Source: JALHUB01 sp050010555 (GTDB lineage: Bacteria > Chloroflexota > Dehalococcoidia > DSTF01 > JALHUB01). Taken from it: a DNA stretch of 26,224 nt. Of the stretch, positions 13,573-22,582 are shown one piece after another. The notes beneath the pieces were generated by a model. It was not told the DNA's origin, made no database searches, and worked only from the letters and a program-made list of their open reading frames with translations. The position numbers and the translations under genes were made by a program. The DNA is taken from positions 1-26,224 of the forward strand of contig JBEKKV010000030.1 in assembly GCA_050010555.1 (NCBI GenBank), read 5' to 3'. Positions within the stretch are counted from its first letter, which is position 1; every line of letters begins with the position of its first letter.

Positions 13573-15270
13573 ATGATTCTGCTGAACCCAAAGAAGCTTA
13601 GCCCACGCTATCCCGACGAGCGGTCGCTGCAAGTTATGGCCCGCACGGTCGACTTCTTCGAGAAGAAGGGGAAGAAGCGGCTCCTGGAGGACGCTCACCA
13701 GCGCGTCTGGTACGGCGACTTTCTCGAGTTTGTGAAGGATGAGAAGATCTTCGCCACGCTGCTAACCCCTCCTGCCTATGGAGGCACGGACTCGCGCTGG
13801 GATACGTTCCGCAACGTGGCTTTCAACGAGATTCTGGCGTTCTATGGCCTTCCCTACTGGTACACCTGGCAGGTCACCACACTCGGCCTCGGCCCGATCT
13901 GGATGAGCGGGAACGAGGAAGCGAAGCGCCGCGCCGCCGAGCTGCTGAAAGACGGGGCGGTGTTCGCTTTCGGGCTGTCTGAGCGCCAGCACGGCGCAGA
14001 CATCTACTCAACGGAGATGACACTTACGCCACAGGCCGACGGCAGCTACAGGGCAAATGGCGAGAAGTACTACATCGGTAACGGAAACGTCGCTCCGATG
14101 ATCTCGACCTTCGGAAAGATGGTGGACAGCGGGGAATACGTGTTCTTCGCGGCCGATTCCACGAATCCCCACTTCGAGCTACTGGGCAACGTTGTCGACT
14201 CCCAACAATACGTCTCGGCATTCGCCCTGCGTAACTACCCGGTCAGCGAGGCAGACATACTCTCGAAAGGGCGAGAGGCGTGGGATGCCTCCCTCAACAC
14301 CGTTAACATCTGCAAGTTCAACCTGGGCGCCGCGTCAATCGGCATCTGCACGCACGCCTTCTATGAGGCGATCACGCATGCCGCCAACCGCCGCCTCTAC
14401 GGCATGTGCGTCACGGATTTCCCGCACGTCAAGCAGATGTTCACCGACGCCTATGCTCGCCTGGTAGCGATGAAGCTCTTCACGCTTCGGGCCGCCGACT
14501 ATGTCCGGGTCTCCTCGCCGAACGACAGGCGCTACCTCCTCTACAACTCCGTAGTGAAGATGAAGGTCACGACACAGGGAGTTGACGTCATAGAACTGCT
14601 CTGGGATGTCATCGCGGCGAAGGGTTTCGAGAAGGACATGTACTTCGAGCGCGCCGCGATGGAGATCCACGGCCTCCCGAGGCTCGAGGGCACAGTTCAT
14701 GTGAACATCGCTCTTATCCTTAAGTTCATGGCCAACTACTTCTTCAACCCGGCTGAGTACGCCAATATCGGCCAGCGCTCTGAGCCGAAACATGACGACT
14801 ATCTGTTCCGGCAGGGCCCGACGAAGGGTATGGGGGACATCCAGTTCCACGATTACAACGTTGCCTACAGTGACTGGGACTTGCCCAACGTGAACCTATT
14901 CCGCGAGCAGACTGCTGTATTCTCGGAGATGCTCGCTGCGGTACCTCCCGACGAAAGTCAGAGTCGTGACACGGACTTCCTTCTGACCGTCGGCGAGATA
15001 TTCACGCTGGTTGCCTATGGGCAGCTCATCTTGGAGAACGCACGCATCGATGACGTGCCGGCTGACATCGTTGACCAGATGTTCGATTGCTTCGTGCGGG
15101 ATTTCTCGAAGTTCGCGCTGCAGCTCTACAGCAAGCCGAGGTGCAACCCAGAGCAAGCGGGGTATTGCCTGAACATGATAAGAAAGCCGGCGGTGGATGA
15201 GGAACGCTACGAGCGCGTTTGGCGCGACCACGTGTACGCCCTCAAGGGTTCCTACGAGATGAATCCGTAA
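13573..15270 (+). CDS. Acyl-CoA dehydrogenase-family flavoprotein
   Basis: A 565-residue cytoplasmic protein. 'FAFGLSERQHGADIYSTEMTLTPQADGSYRANGEKYYIGNGNVAP' (about 136-180) is the middle-domain FAD/substrate-binding stretch of acyl-CoA dehydrogenases, in the usual place of 'GLTEPxxGSD'. 'CKFNLGAASIGICTHAFYEAITHAANRRLYG' (about 245-275) starts the C-terminal helical domain with the expected 'R-x-x-x-G' element. The C-terminal third is longer than in typical 380-400-residue enzymes and ends in a helical extension (about 470-565). The catalytic glutamate cannot be assigned confidently; 'HGLPRLEGTVHVNIAL' is the likeliest region. ATG 13573 has GAAAGGAA 8 bases upstream. It stands alone, and the substrate is unknown. 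It could be an acyl-CoA oxidase-like or dehydrogenase-like enzyme. Confidence 0.78.
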   Translation: MILLNPKKLSPRYPDERSLQVMARTVDFFEKKGKKRLLEDAHQRVWYGDFLEFVKDEKIFATLLTPPAYGGTDSRWDTFRNVAFNEILAFYGLPYWYTWQVTTLGLGPIWMSGNEEAKRRAAELLKDGAVFAFGLSERQHGADIYSTEMTLTPQADGSYRANGEKYYIGNGNVAPMISTFGKMVDSGEYVFFAADSTNPHFELLGNVVDSQQYVSAFALRNYPVSEADILSKGREAWDASLNTVNICKFNLGAASIGICTHAFYEAITHAANRRLYGMCVTDFPHVKQMFTDAYARLVAMKLFTLRAADYVRVSSPNDRRYLLYNSVVKMKVTTQGVDVIELLWDVIAAKGFEKDMYFERAAMEIHGLPRLEGTVHVNIALILKFMANYFFNPAEYANIGQRSEPKHDDYLFRQGPTKGMGDIQFHDYNVAYSDWDLPNVNLFREQTAVFSEMLAAVPPDESQSRDTDFLLTVGEIFTLVAYGQLILENARIDDVPADIVDQMFDCFVRDFSKFALQLYSKPRCNPEQAGYCLNMIRKPAVDEERYERVWRDHVYALKGSYEMNP

Positions 15271-15445
15271 GCGTACCGTACGAGGCAGGTCGGCTTCCCC
15301 GCGGGTCCCCACTGTTCCGGCGGCACTCGGTCCAGGCAAGACGACAGTGGCTGCCTTGTGCTTTCGCGTCGGGAGCGGCTAGATTGCAGGGGAGGCGCTC
15401 GCTGCCGCTATCTTGCCGCAACGAGTTCAGGTGGAGAAGGATCAG

Positions 15446-16711
15446 ATGCAATCGAGAACCCTCGACTCTATCATGGCCATCGCAGTCGTTCTTGGGGCTG
15501 CACTGTTCGCGTTCGTCATTACCTTCAGCTACCTCGGAGCGTTTCTGAACCCGGACGGGAACATCCACGGGATGCCTCTCGCAATGGTCAACGAAGACCA
15601 GGGCGCCGTGGTGGCTGGACAGGCCCATAATTACGGCCAGGAGATAGTCGCCGACGTCACTTCGCCGACGTCGGAGCTTGGCGACCGCGTCGATTGGACG
15701 GTGCTTCCCACGCGTGAAGAGGCCGCCGCCCGCATCGACGACGACAAGTCCTATGCGGCAATCGTGATACCCGCCGATTTCTCCGCTCGCCTCGTACAGA
15801 TCGCCAGCCCCGGGACGTCCACCCCTGCCGCGGCGGAGATTGAGGTGCTGACGAATCCGGCGTCCGGGGCTTTTGCTGATCTGGCCTCTCAAGAGATCGT
15901 GACGGACATCGTTAGCCGCGTCTCGGACGCGACGCGACAGCGGATCTTGGAGACGGCTGCCGCCGCCGGTCTGACGATCCCGCCCCAGTCCGCCGTAGCA
16001 CTAAGCGATCCCGTGCAGTTGAAAGCGACTGTGGAAGCGCCGGCGGGGCCGAGAACCGGACGCGGCATGGCGCCCTTCTATTTCGCGCTGATGATGACGC
16101 TCGCAGGGTACCTGGGCGCCATGGCGATCAGTTTCGGCGTTGACTTCCGGGCCGGTGTGAGGGACCTACTGGTGTTTTCCAGGCGGGTTAGCCGGCCTTC
16201 TCGCGAGCTATCGGCCTTCCGACTCTGGTTGGCGAAAGCACCCCTGGTGGTCATGATGGCCGTTCTCGCTGCCACGCTCGAAACGTGGATGGCGGTCGGC
16301 CTGCTCGATATGCCCGCGCCGCACCCCATCAGGCTGGGCTTCTTCGCGGCCCTGGGGATACTGGCGGTCGCGATGCCCACGCTGATCTTGCTCACCTCAC
16401 TGGGAGAACTGGGGATGACCGTCGCCCTGCTCTTCACCACCATCTTCGGCGTCCCCTCTGCCGGCGGCGTCTACCCCATCGAGATGCTGCCCGCGTTCTT
16501 CCGCTTCCTTGCCGGATGGCTTCCCTTGCGTTACATGACCGACGGCGCTCGGGCGCTGCTGTTCTTCGACGCGAGAGGAGCGGCCGGCCTCACAAAAGCG
16601 TTAGTGGTGCTCGGGGTCTATGCGACCGGGGGGCTGGTTCTCGGCGGCCTCGTCGCCTTCGGCATCGACAGAGTCGCTGGCCGGCTTACCAATCGGACAT
16701 CCGTCTCCTAG
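15446..16711 (+). CDS. YhgE/Pip-type ABC-2 membrane protein
   Basis: A 421-residue membrane protein. One membrane helix (about 9-30) is followed by a large exported domain (31-205) containing 'MPLAMVNEDQGA' and 'SYAAIVIPADFSARL', typical of the YhgE/Pip and DUF3533 families. A C-terminal block of about five helices follows (about 211-232, 263-287, 296-317, 321-340, 383-408) with the ABC-2-type element 'YPIEMLPAFFRFLAGWLPLRYMTDGAR'. Such proteins are permease-like and in some bacteria act in export of lipids or peptides or as phage receptors. No ATPase partner is adjacent. ATG 15446 follows GGAGAAGGA; the frame is open further upstream without a ribosome-binding site. It ends 79 bases from the convergent end of trpB. 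Confidence 0.78.
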   Translation: MQSRTLDSIMAIAVVLGAALFAFVITFSYLGAFLNPDGNIHGMPLAMVNEDQGAVVAGQAHNYGQEIVADVTSPTSELGDRVDWTVLPTREEAAARIDDDKSYAAIVIPADFSARLVQIASPGTSTPAAAEIEVLTNPASGAFADLASQEIVTDIVSRVSDATRQRILETAAAAGLTIPPQSAVALSDPVQLKATVEAPAGPRTGRGMAPFYFALMMTLAGYLGAMAISFGVDFRAGVRDLLVFSRRVSRPSRELSAFRLWLAKAPLVVMMAVLAATLETWMAVGLLDMPAPHPIRLGFFAALGILAVAMPTLILLTSLGELGMTVALLFTTIFGVPSAGGVYPIEMLPAFFRFLAGWLPLRYMTDGARALLFFDARGAAGLTKALVVLGVYATGGLVLGGLVAFGIDRVAGRLTNRTSVS

Positions 16712-16789
16712 GTGTAGGGCTGCGATGAGTTCGGGCAACCGGTAGGGAGATGCGACGGACACCTTGCAGGTCCCACTGACACACCTCGA

Positions 16790-18007
16790 TTACTTCGCCG
16801 AATCTACGAAACTCACAGGCTCGATGTCTAATGCCGTCGACGCGGTCTCCATGTCCTTGTCGCCGCGGCCCGAAAGACAGACGACGACAGTCGATTCGGG
16901 CGGCAGCGTGGCAGCGAGGTCGACCGCATGCGCGACGGCATGCGCGGATTCGAGGGCGGGGATGATGCCCTCGCTGCGGCTGAGCAGTTCAAAGGCGCTC
17001 AGCGCGTCCCCGTCTGTGACAGCGACATAGCGGGCGCGGCCGGACTCCTTGTAGAAGCTGTGTTCCGGCCCGACTCCCGGGTAGTCTAGGCCCGCCGAAA
17101 TGCTGTGCGTCGCCTCGATCTGGCCGTTCGCGTCCTGCAACAGATACGAGTGACTTCCGTGCAGCACGCCCGGTCGCCCTCGGGCAAGGCTGGCGGCATG
17201 CAGGCCGCTGTCGAGGCCGCGTCCCGCCGCTTCGACGCCGACGAACCGGACGGATTGGTCGGCGAAGAAGGGATGGAAGAAGCCTATTGCGTTGCTGCCG
17301 CCGCCGACGCAGGCCACGAGCTCGTCCGGCAGTCGGCCCGTCTGCGCCAGGGCCTGCACCCTCGTCTCCTCGCCGATGACGGACTGCGCTTCGCGCACAA
17401 TCAGCGGATAGGGATGCGGACCGACGGCGCTCCCCAGCAGATAGTACGTGTCGTCGACGTTGGCAACCCAGTCGCGCATGGCCTCGTTGATGGCGTCTTT
17501 CAGGGTGCGGCTGCCGGTCTCGACCACCCGGACTTCCGCGCCGAGGAGTCGCATCCGGAAGACGTTGAGCATCTGGCGACGCACGTCCTCCTCGCCCATA
17601 TAGACGGCGCAATCGAGGCCGAGCATCGCGCAGACGGTGGCTGTCGCGACGCCGTGCTGGCCGGCGCCCGTCTCGGCGATTACGCGCCTCTTGCCCATGC
17701 GCTCGCAGAGCAGCCCTTGCGCCAGCGCGTTGTTGATCTTATGAGCGCCGGTGTGGAGGAGATCCTCGCGCTTCAGATAGATGCGAGCGCCGCCGCCGCG
17801 ACGCGTCAGACCTTCGGCGAAGTAGAGAGGCGTCGGACGGCCGGCGTAGTGATGAAGCAGGCCGTCGAGGCGACTGCGGAAGGCGTCATCGGCCCATGCC
17901 TGGCGGAACGCCTCTTCGAGCTCCGCCAGCGGCCCTATGAGCACCTCCGGCACGTACTTGCCGCCGAACTCGCCGAAGCGACCTCGCTCATCAGGGAGAG
18001 ACGTCAT
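16790..18007 (-). CDS. trpB: Tryptophan synthase beta chain
   Basis: A 405-residue PLP enzyme that condenses indole with serine to make tryptophan. 'REDLLHTGAHKINNA' contains the PLP lysine, Lys90; 'AETGAGQHGVATAT' (111-124) and the phosphate-binding GGGSNA (235-240) are intact; 'LDYPGVGPEHSFYKESGRARY' lines the substrate region. Length and motif order match the canonical TrpB1 type that complexes with TrpA. It is the last gene of the trpEGDCFB unit, and its start lies 17 bases inside the end of trpF, with AGGAGG 6-11 bases upstream of ATG 18007. The trpA gene is not next to it but at the other end of the cluster. No terminator is evident in the 78 bases after the stop. Confidence 0.96.
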   Translation of the reverse strand: MTSLPDERGRFGEFGGKYVPEVLIGPLAELEEAFRQAWADDAFRSRLDGLLHHYAGRPTPLYFAEGLTRRGGGARIYLKREDLLHTGAHKINNALAQGLLCERMGKRRVIAETGAGQHGVATATVCAMLGLDCAVYMGEEDVRRQMLNVFRMRLLGAEVRVVETGSRTLKDAINEAMRDWVANVDDTYYLLGSAVGPHPYPLIVREAQSVIGEETRVQALAQTGRLPDELVACVGGGSNAIGFFHPFFADQSVRFVGVEAAGRGLDSGLHAASLARGRPGVLHGSHSYLLQDANGQIEATHSISAGLDYPGVGPEHSFYKESGRARYVAVTDGDALSAFELLSRSEGIIPALESAHAVAHAVDLAATLPPESTVVVCLSGRGDKDMETASTALDIEPVSFVDSAK

Positions 18008-18668
18008 GGATTGCCTCCTTTGCAGCGGCGATAAACGCCTGCATCTTCCGTGCGTCTTTGCGGCCGCCGGTCTCGACGCCGCTGCTCACGTCAACCGCCC
18101 AGGGCCCGATGCGCCGGATCGCCTCGGCCACGTTCTCGGGCGTCAGGCCGCCGGCAAGGATAAAGGGCATCTTCGAAGCAGCGGCCGCCAGTGAATCCCA
18201 ATCGCCGCACTTGCCCCGACCGCGGCTGCCGTCGAGCAGGAGAAGCGATGAATCGGCCCCTTCACTCATCTCGTTCAGAGCATCTTCGCCCTCGACGGCC
18301 CGGATGATGGGAACGCGTACCCAAGGACTGGAGAGCGGCTGTCCGTGAAGCTGAACGGCGTCGATTCCGGTCCTCTCTAGGATCGATTCCACTTCGTCCG
18401 CGCGCTGCCCCTCGAACACGCCGACAAGCAAGGGTCGCCGCGTCGACAGCAGCCTTTGCAGGCGGCTCGCCACGCCGCACGACGAGTCTACGTCAGTTCC
18501 GATCGCAGGGCCGTCGCGACGCAGGGCGTCCGCGATCCGGCGGGCGGTGTCGACGGAGACGCGGCGGCGGCTCTCCGCGAAGACCAGGCCGATGAAGTCG
18601 GCGCCGGCGTCGCGGGCGGCGAGCGCTTCCTCAACCGAGCGGCAGCCGCAGATCTTCACGTAGGTCAC
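17991..18668 (-). CDS. trpF: Phosphoribosylanthranilate isomerase
   Basis: A 225-residue (beta-alpha)8 barrel that isomerises N-(5-phosphoribosyl)anthranilate to CdRP. The catalytic cysteine is in 'VKICGC' near the N-terminus and the catalytic aspartate in 'LLLLDGS'; 'GGLTPENV' and 'VDVSSGVE' form the phosphate-binding loops. Compared with typical 200-residue TrpF there is an insertion of roughly 25 residues between the first helix and the second strand (around 'DGPAIGTDVDSSCG'), and the loop after the catalytic aspartate is short. The start is GTG at 18668, overlapping the trpC stop as GTGA, which implies coupled translation; a longer frame upstream lies inside trpC. It overlaps trpB by 17 bases. 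Confidence 0.93.
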   Translation of the reverse strand: MTYVKICGCRSVEEALAARDAGADFIGLVFAESRRRVSVDTARRIADALRRDGPAIGTDVDSSCGVASRLQRLLSTRRPLLVGVFEGQRADEVESILERTGIDAVQLHGQPLSSPWVRVPIIRAVEGEDALNEMSEGADSSLLLLDGSRGRGKCGDWDSLAAAASKMPFILAGGLTPENVAEAIRRIGPWAVDVSSGVETGGRKDARKMQAFIAAAKEAIHDVSP

Positions 18669-19486
18669 TGCAGCAGCTCCCGCACCTTCGCTGCGACGTC
18701 GCCGGCCCTGATCAGCGCCTCGCCGACCAGCATGGCATCGACGCCGCACTCCGCCAGCCGCTGCGCGTCGGCGCGGGTGTGAATGCCGCTCTCCGCGACG
18801 ACGACGTGGTCGCGCGGGATGAGCGGGCGCAGCCGCTCGGTGGTCGCGAGGTCGATGTCGAAGGTGCGCAGGTCACGGTTGTTTAGGCCGATGATCTCCG
18901 CGCCTGCCGTCAGCGCTCTTTCGACTTCGCGCTCGTCGTGCGCTTCGACCAGGCATTCGATGCCAAGGTCGCGGGCGAGCGACAGGAGGGCATCGAGCTG
19001 GCCGTCGGAAAGAATGGCGGCAATGAGCAGGATCGCATCGGCGCCGGCGGCCTTCGACTCCCAGACGTGGTAGGGATCGAACAGGAAGTCTTTGCGCAGC
19101 AGCGGCGGCGCGGCGCCGGCGAGGCGCGATCGCAGCAAAGACTTCGCTTCGACCAGGTGGCGGATGTCGCCGCGAAAGTGGTCGCGCTCAGTTAGGACGG
19201 AGATGGCAGTTGCGCCGTTCTCTGCATAGAGCAGGGGCAGGCGCGAGCGCGTTCCGTCGTCCATGAGGCGACCGGCGGAGGGAGACGCCATCTTCACTTC
19301 CGCGATTAGGCAGGGACGCGCATCGCCGCCTCGGATCGCCTTCGCGAGGCTAGGGCCCGGCGGCATGCGAGCGGCCGTCTCCTCCAATTCGTCGAGCGGC
19401 GCCGTCTCACGCAGCCGTCGCAACTCTTCGCGCTTGGCGGCGACGATGCGCTGGAGGATGTCGGGCAAGACGCTACTCTGTCGCAT
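18665..19486 (-). CDS. trpC: Indole-3-glycerol phosphate synthase
   Basis: A 273-residue (beta-alpha)8 enzyme closing the indole ring of CdRP. 'IAEVKMASPSAG' (61-72) carries the catalytic pair Glu63 and Lys65, although Met replaces the usual Lys or Arg after it; 'LLRKDFLFDPYHV' (129-141) carries Lys132; 'GLNNRDLRTFDID' and 'VAESGIHT' complete the active site and phosphate loops. Length is normal and TrpC is not fused to TrpF. ATG 19486 lies 14 bases inside the end of trpD. The stop overlaps the trpF start as GTGA. Confidence 0.95.
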   Translation of the reverse strand: MRQSSVLPDILQRIVAAKREELRRLRETAPLDELEETAARMPPGPSLAKAIRGGDARPCLIAEVKMASPSAGRLMDDGTRSRLPLLYAENGATAISVLTERDHFRGDIRHLVEAKSLLRSRLAGAAPPLLRKDFLFDPYHVWESKAAGADAILLIAAILSDGQLDALLSLARDLGIECLVEAHDEREVERALTAGAEIIGLNNRDLRTFDIDLATTERLRPLIPRDHVVVAESGIHTRADAQRLAECGVDAMLVGEALIRAGDVAAKVRELLQ

Positions 19487-20486
19487 TGCTTACCTCGATG
19501 AACCGCTCGAGCTTGCTCATCGCCTCGCCGCTGTCGATGGCGTTCGCGGCCCTGGCGACGCCGTCGACGAAATCGTCAGTGAGCTTGAAGGCGATGAGGC
19601 CGGCCGCGGCGTTGAGAAGCGTGAAATCGCGCAGAGGGCCGGGCTCGCCTCCCAGGACGGTCCGCAGCATGCCGGCGTTCTCTTTCGAGCTGCCGCCCTT
19701 AACCGCAGAAAGCGGATGCGGCGAGAGGCCGGCGTCGGAGGGCGCGAGACGAAAGCGGTTGACTGTTCCGCCGCCGACCTGCCATACGGTCGAGGACATA
19801 GCCGGGCTCAGCTCGTCGAGGCCGTCTTCGCCGTGGACGATAAGGGCGCGCTCGCAGCCCAGGCGGGCCAGCACCTGTGCCATCTTCTCGCCCAGAGAGG
19901 CATCGGCGACGCCGAGAACCTGCCGGGTCGCGCCGGCCGGATTGCAGAGCGGGCCGAGGATGTTGAAGACGGTGCGAATGCCGATCTCGCGTCGCGGGCC
20001 GGCAGCGAAGCGCATGGCCGGATGGAAGCGCGGCGCGAACATGAAGCAGAAGCCTGTCTCCTCCAGGCACTTCGAAGCGCCCTCGGGCGAGAGATCGATC
20101 TTCGCGCCCAACGCTTCGAGGACGTCGGCGGAGCCACACCGGCTGCTCATCGCGCGATTGCCGTGCTTCGCGACCTTCGCCCCGGCCGCCGCCGCCACGA
20201 ACGCCGCCGCCGTGCTTACGTTAAACGTGCCGCTGGCGTCGCCACCGGTGCCGCAGGTATCGAGGAGGGCGCTGTCGCAATCGACGCGGAAGGCCTTCGC
20301 CCGCATGACGCGCGCCATGCCGGTTATCTCGTCCACGGTCTCGCCCTTGAGGCGAAGCGCCGTCAAGAAGGCGGCGAGCTGGGCGTCGGTCGCCTCGCCG
20401 GACATGATCTGCTCCATAACGCCCGCCGCTTGCGCCTCGGTCAGGTCTTGCGCCGCCACCGTGGCTGAAATCGCTGCTCTAATCAT
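19473..20486 (-). CDS. trpD: Anthranilate phosphoribosyltransferase
   Basis: A 337-residue enzyme that joins anthranilate to PRPP. The PRPP-binding GTGGD motif is at 79-83, 'KHGNR' at 107-111, and 'RCGSADVLEALG' follows; 'FNILGPLCNPAGA' is the conserved hinge region. Helical N-terminal domain and alpha/beta domain are complete, and it is not fused to TrpG. ATG 20486 overlaps the trpG stop as ATGA and has GGAGG 7-11 bases upstream; a longer frame up to 20804 lies inside trpG and is spurious. Confidence 0.96.
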   Translation of the reverse strand: MIRAAISATVAAQDLTEAQAAGVMEQIMSGEATDAQLAAFLTALRLKGETVDEITGMARVMRAKAFRVDCDSALLDTCGTGGDASGTFNVSTAAAFVAAAAGAKVAKHGNRAMSSRCGSADVLEALGAKIDLSPEGASKCLEETGFCFMFAPRFHPAMRFAAGPRREIGIRTVFNILGPLCNPAGATRQVLGVADASLGEKMAQVLARLGCERALIVHGEDGLDELSPAMSSTVWQVGGGTVNRFRLAPSDAGLSPHPLSAVKGGSSKENAGMLRTVLGGEPGPLRDFTLLNAAAGLIAFKLTDDFVDGVARAANAIDSGEAMSKLERFIEVSNATE

Positions 20487-21052
20487 GATGTTGCCTCCAG
20501 AAAGTTGCGTAGCAGGCTCTTGCCCGCCGCCGTCATGATCGACTCCGGGTGAAACTGAACGCCTTCGACCGGCAGGTCGCGGTGTCGAATGCCCATGACC
20601 AGGCCGCTCTCCGTCCAAGCGCTGATCTCGAGGCAGGGCGGGACGCTTTCGCGGCGAACGGCGAGGGAGTGGTAGCGGGTGGCGGGAAAGGGGTTCGGCA
20701 GGTCGCGGTAGACGCCTCTGCCGTCGTGGTGAATCTCCGAGAGCTTGCCATGGACGATCTCGCCAGCGCCGTCGACGGTCGCGCCGAACGCTTCGCCGAT
20801 GCACTGGTGGCCGAGGCAGACGCCCAGTACCGGCACGACGCCCGCGAACCGCCGGACGACTTCCACGCTGATGCCTGCCTCCTTCGGCGTGCCAGGCCCC
20901 GGCGAGATGACGATCCGCTCCGGCGCCATCGCCTCGATTTCGTCCAGCGTCGCCGCGTCGTTTCGGACGACGTGCGGCTGCGCCCCTAGCTCGGAGAGGT
21001 ACTGATAGAGGTTGAAAGTGAAGCTGTCGTAGTTGTCGATGAGAAGAAGCAT
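20483..21052 (-). CDS. trpG: Anthranilate synthase component II (glutamine amidotransferase)
   Basis: A 189-residue class-I glutamine amidotransferase that supplies ammonia to TrpE. It opens with 'LLLIDNYDSFTFNLYQYL'. The oxyanion 'SPGPGTP' loop is at 50-56, the nucleophile Cys79 in 'GVCLGHQCIGEAFG', and His168 and Glu170 in 'QFHPES' complete the triad. Length is standard. It starts four bases after trpE ends. It could also serve p-aminobenzoate synthase, as in some bacteria with a single shared subunit, but no pab gene is in the window. Confidence 0.95.
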   Translation of the reverse strand: MLLLIDNYDSFTFNLYQYLSELGAQPHVVRNDAATLDEIEAMAPERIVISPGPGTPKEAGISVEVVRRFAGVVPVLGVCLGHQCIGEAFGATVDGAGEIVHGKLSEIHHDGRGVYRDLPNPFPATRYHSLAVRRESVPPCLEISAWTESGLVMGIRHRDLPVEGVQFHPESIMTAAGKSLLRNFLEATS

Positions 21053-21056
21053 TTCA

Positions 21057-22532
21057 TTAGCCTCGCACCGGGACGGACGGCGCGATCTTTGCTTCCGCCT
21101 GCTCGATGGCCCGCAGCAGCGCCTGCGCCTTGTTCAGCGTCTCCTCGTACTCGCGCGCCGGCACGCTGTCGTACACTATGCCCGCGCCGACCTGGACGTG
21201 CGCCACGCCGTCTTTCATAACGATGGTACGAATGGTGATGGCGGTATCGAGGTTCCCCCGCAGGTCGAAGTAGCCGACGGCCCCGGCATACGGGCCGCGC
21301 CTGTCCGGCTCTAGCTCGGCGATAATCTCCATCGCTCGAATCTTCGGTGCGCCGGAGACGGTGCCGGCGGGGAAGCAGGCGCGAAGGGCGTCGAAACAGG
21401 TGAGGCCGTCCCGCAGCCGGCCGGAGACGTGGGAAACGAGGTGCATGACGTGCGAATAGCGCTCAACGTCCATGCACTGGCCGACTTCGACGCTGCCGGG
21501 GTCGCTGACCCGCCCGATATCGTTCCGACCGAGGTCAAGGAGCATCGTGTGTTCGGCGCGTTCCTTCTCGTCGGCGCGCAGCTCCGCCTCAAGCGCCGCA
21601 TCCTCAGCGGCGTCGCGGCCGCGCGGCCTCGTGCCCGCGATGGGGTGAGTCGTCACCGTGCCGTCCTCGACGCGCACCAGCATCTCCGGCGACGACCCGA
21701 CGACGTGCGCATCGCCCAGGCGCAGGTAGTACATGTAGGGCGAAGGGTTGATCGCCCGCAGCGCGCGATACACCTCGAACGGGCTCGCCGGTGTTGGGCG
21801 GAACAGGCGCTGCGAGAGGACGATCTGGATGGCCTCGCCGGCGATGATGTACTGCCGCGCCCGCTCGACCGACTCCATGAACTGCTCGCGGCCCACATTC
21901 GATGAGACGTTGCCTGACTCGGTCAACGCGTCATCCGTCGCCTCGTTGTTGGTCGACGGCACCGGCCCGGCGAGGCGCTCTGCCAACTCATCGATGCGCC
22001 AGGTTGCCTGACGGTAAGCGGAGTCGATATCGCCATCGAGGCGGGCGTGGCTGACGATCTTGATCTTGTGCTGGAGGTGGTCGAAGACGAGGAGCGTGTC
22101 CGTGAACATGAACACGGCTTCCGGCAAGCCCTGCGGGTCGGCGTCAGGCGAAGGGAGGCGTTCGAAGTGGCGGGCGGCCTCGTACGCCAGGTAGCCGACG
22201 GCGCCGCCGTGGAATCGCGGCAGCCCGGGCAGGGGCACGACCGCGAAGCGCCGCAGCTCGTCTTCGATATCGCAGAGAGGATCGACGGGACTGCCGGCAT
22301 CGCGGGCCAGGACGCGATAGGGCTCGGTGCCGATGAAGCTGTAGCGCCCCAGGCGCTCGCCGCCTTCGACGCTCTCCAGCAGGAACGAGTGCCGCCCACG
22401 CGCGACCTTGAGATAGGCGGAGACGGGCGTCTCCAGGTCCGCCGTCACCTCGCGGAAGACAGGCAACAGGTTGCCCCGTCCGGCCAGCGCGCGCGCCTCC
22501 TCCAGCGTCGGATGGTACGGTTCGTGTTCCAT
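21057..22532 (-). CDS. trpE: Anthranilate synthase component I
   Basis: A 491-residue chorismate-utilising enzyme making anthranilate from chorismate and ammonia. The tryptophan feedback site 'LLES' is at 51-54 with 'PSPYMYYLRLGD' further on, so the enzyme should be feedback-inhibited. The catalytic domain shows 'PIAGTRPRG', 'DLGRNDIGRVS', 'FPAGTVSGAPKIRAMEII' and 'QVGAGIVYDSVPAREYEET'. The start is ATG 22532 with GGGAGGTGAGG just upstream. The frame is open 28 codons further, but that stretch is the T-box terminator and antiterminator, so it is not coding. It is the first gene of the trpEGDCFB unit. Confidence 0.97.
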   Translation of the reverse strand: MEHEPYHPTLEEARALAGRGNLLPVFREVTADLETPVSAYLKVARGRHSFLLESVEGGERLGRYSFIGTEPYRVLARDAGSPVDPLCDIEDELRRFAVVPLPGLPRFHGGAVGYLAYEAARHFERLPSPDADPQGLPEAVFMFTDTLLVFDHLQHKIKIVSHARLDGDIDSAYRQATWRIDELAERLAGPVPSTNNEATDDALTESGNVSSNVGREQFMESVERARQYIIAGEAIQIVLSQRLFRPTPASPFEVYRALRAINPSPYMYYLRLGDAHVVGSSPEMLVRVEDGTVTTHPIAGTRPRGRDAAEDAALEAELRADEKERAEHTMLLDLGRNDIGRVSDPGSVEVGQCMDVERYSHVMHLVSHVSGRLRDGLTCFDALRACFPAGTVSGAPKIRAMEIIAELEPDRRGPYAGAVGYFDLRGNLDTAITIRTIVMKDGVAHVQVGAGIVYDSVPAREYEETLNKAQALLRAIEQAEAKIAPSVPVRG

Positions 22533-22553
22533 CTCCTCACCTCCCGGGCAAAC

Positions 22554-22582
22554 AAAAAACCCCTCGTCATAGGGACGAGGGG
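22554..22582 (-). terminator. T-box-controlled intrinsic terminator
   Basis: CCCCTCGTC and GACGAGGGG (22574-22582 and 22560-22568) form a perfect 9-bp stem with a 5-base loop, followed by TTTTTT (22554-22559). It lies 21 bases before trpE ATG and immediately after the T-box. Confidence 0.92.

Noticed and set aside
19263..20468. 401-codon plus-strand frame across trpC/trpD
   Set aside because: Antisense shadow of trpC and trpD; arginine/alanine-rich low-complexity composition.
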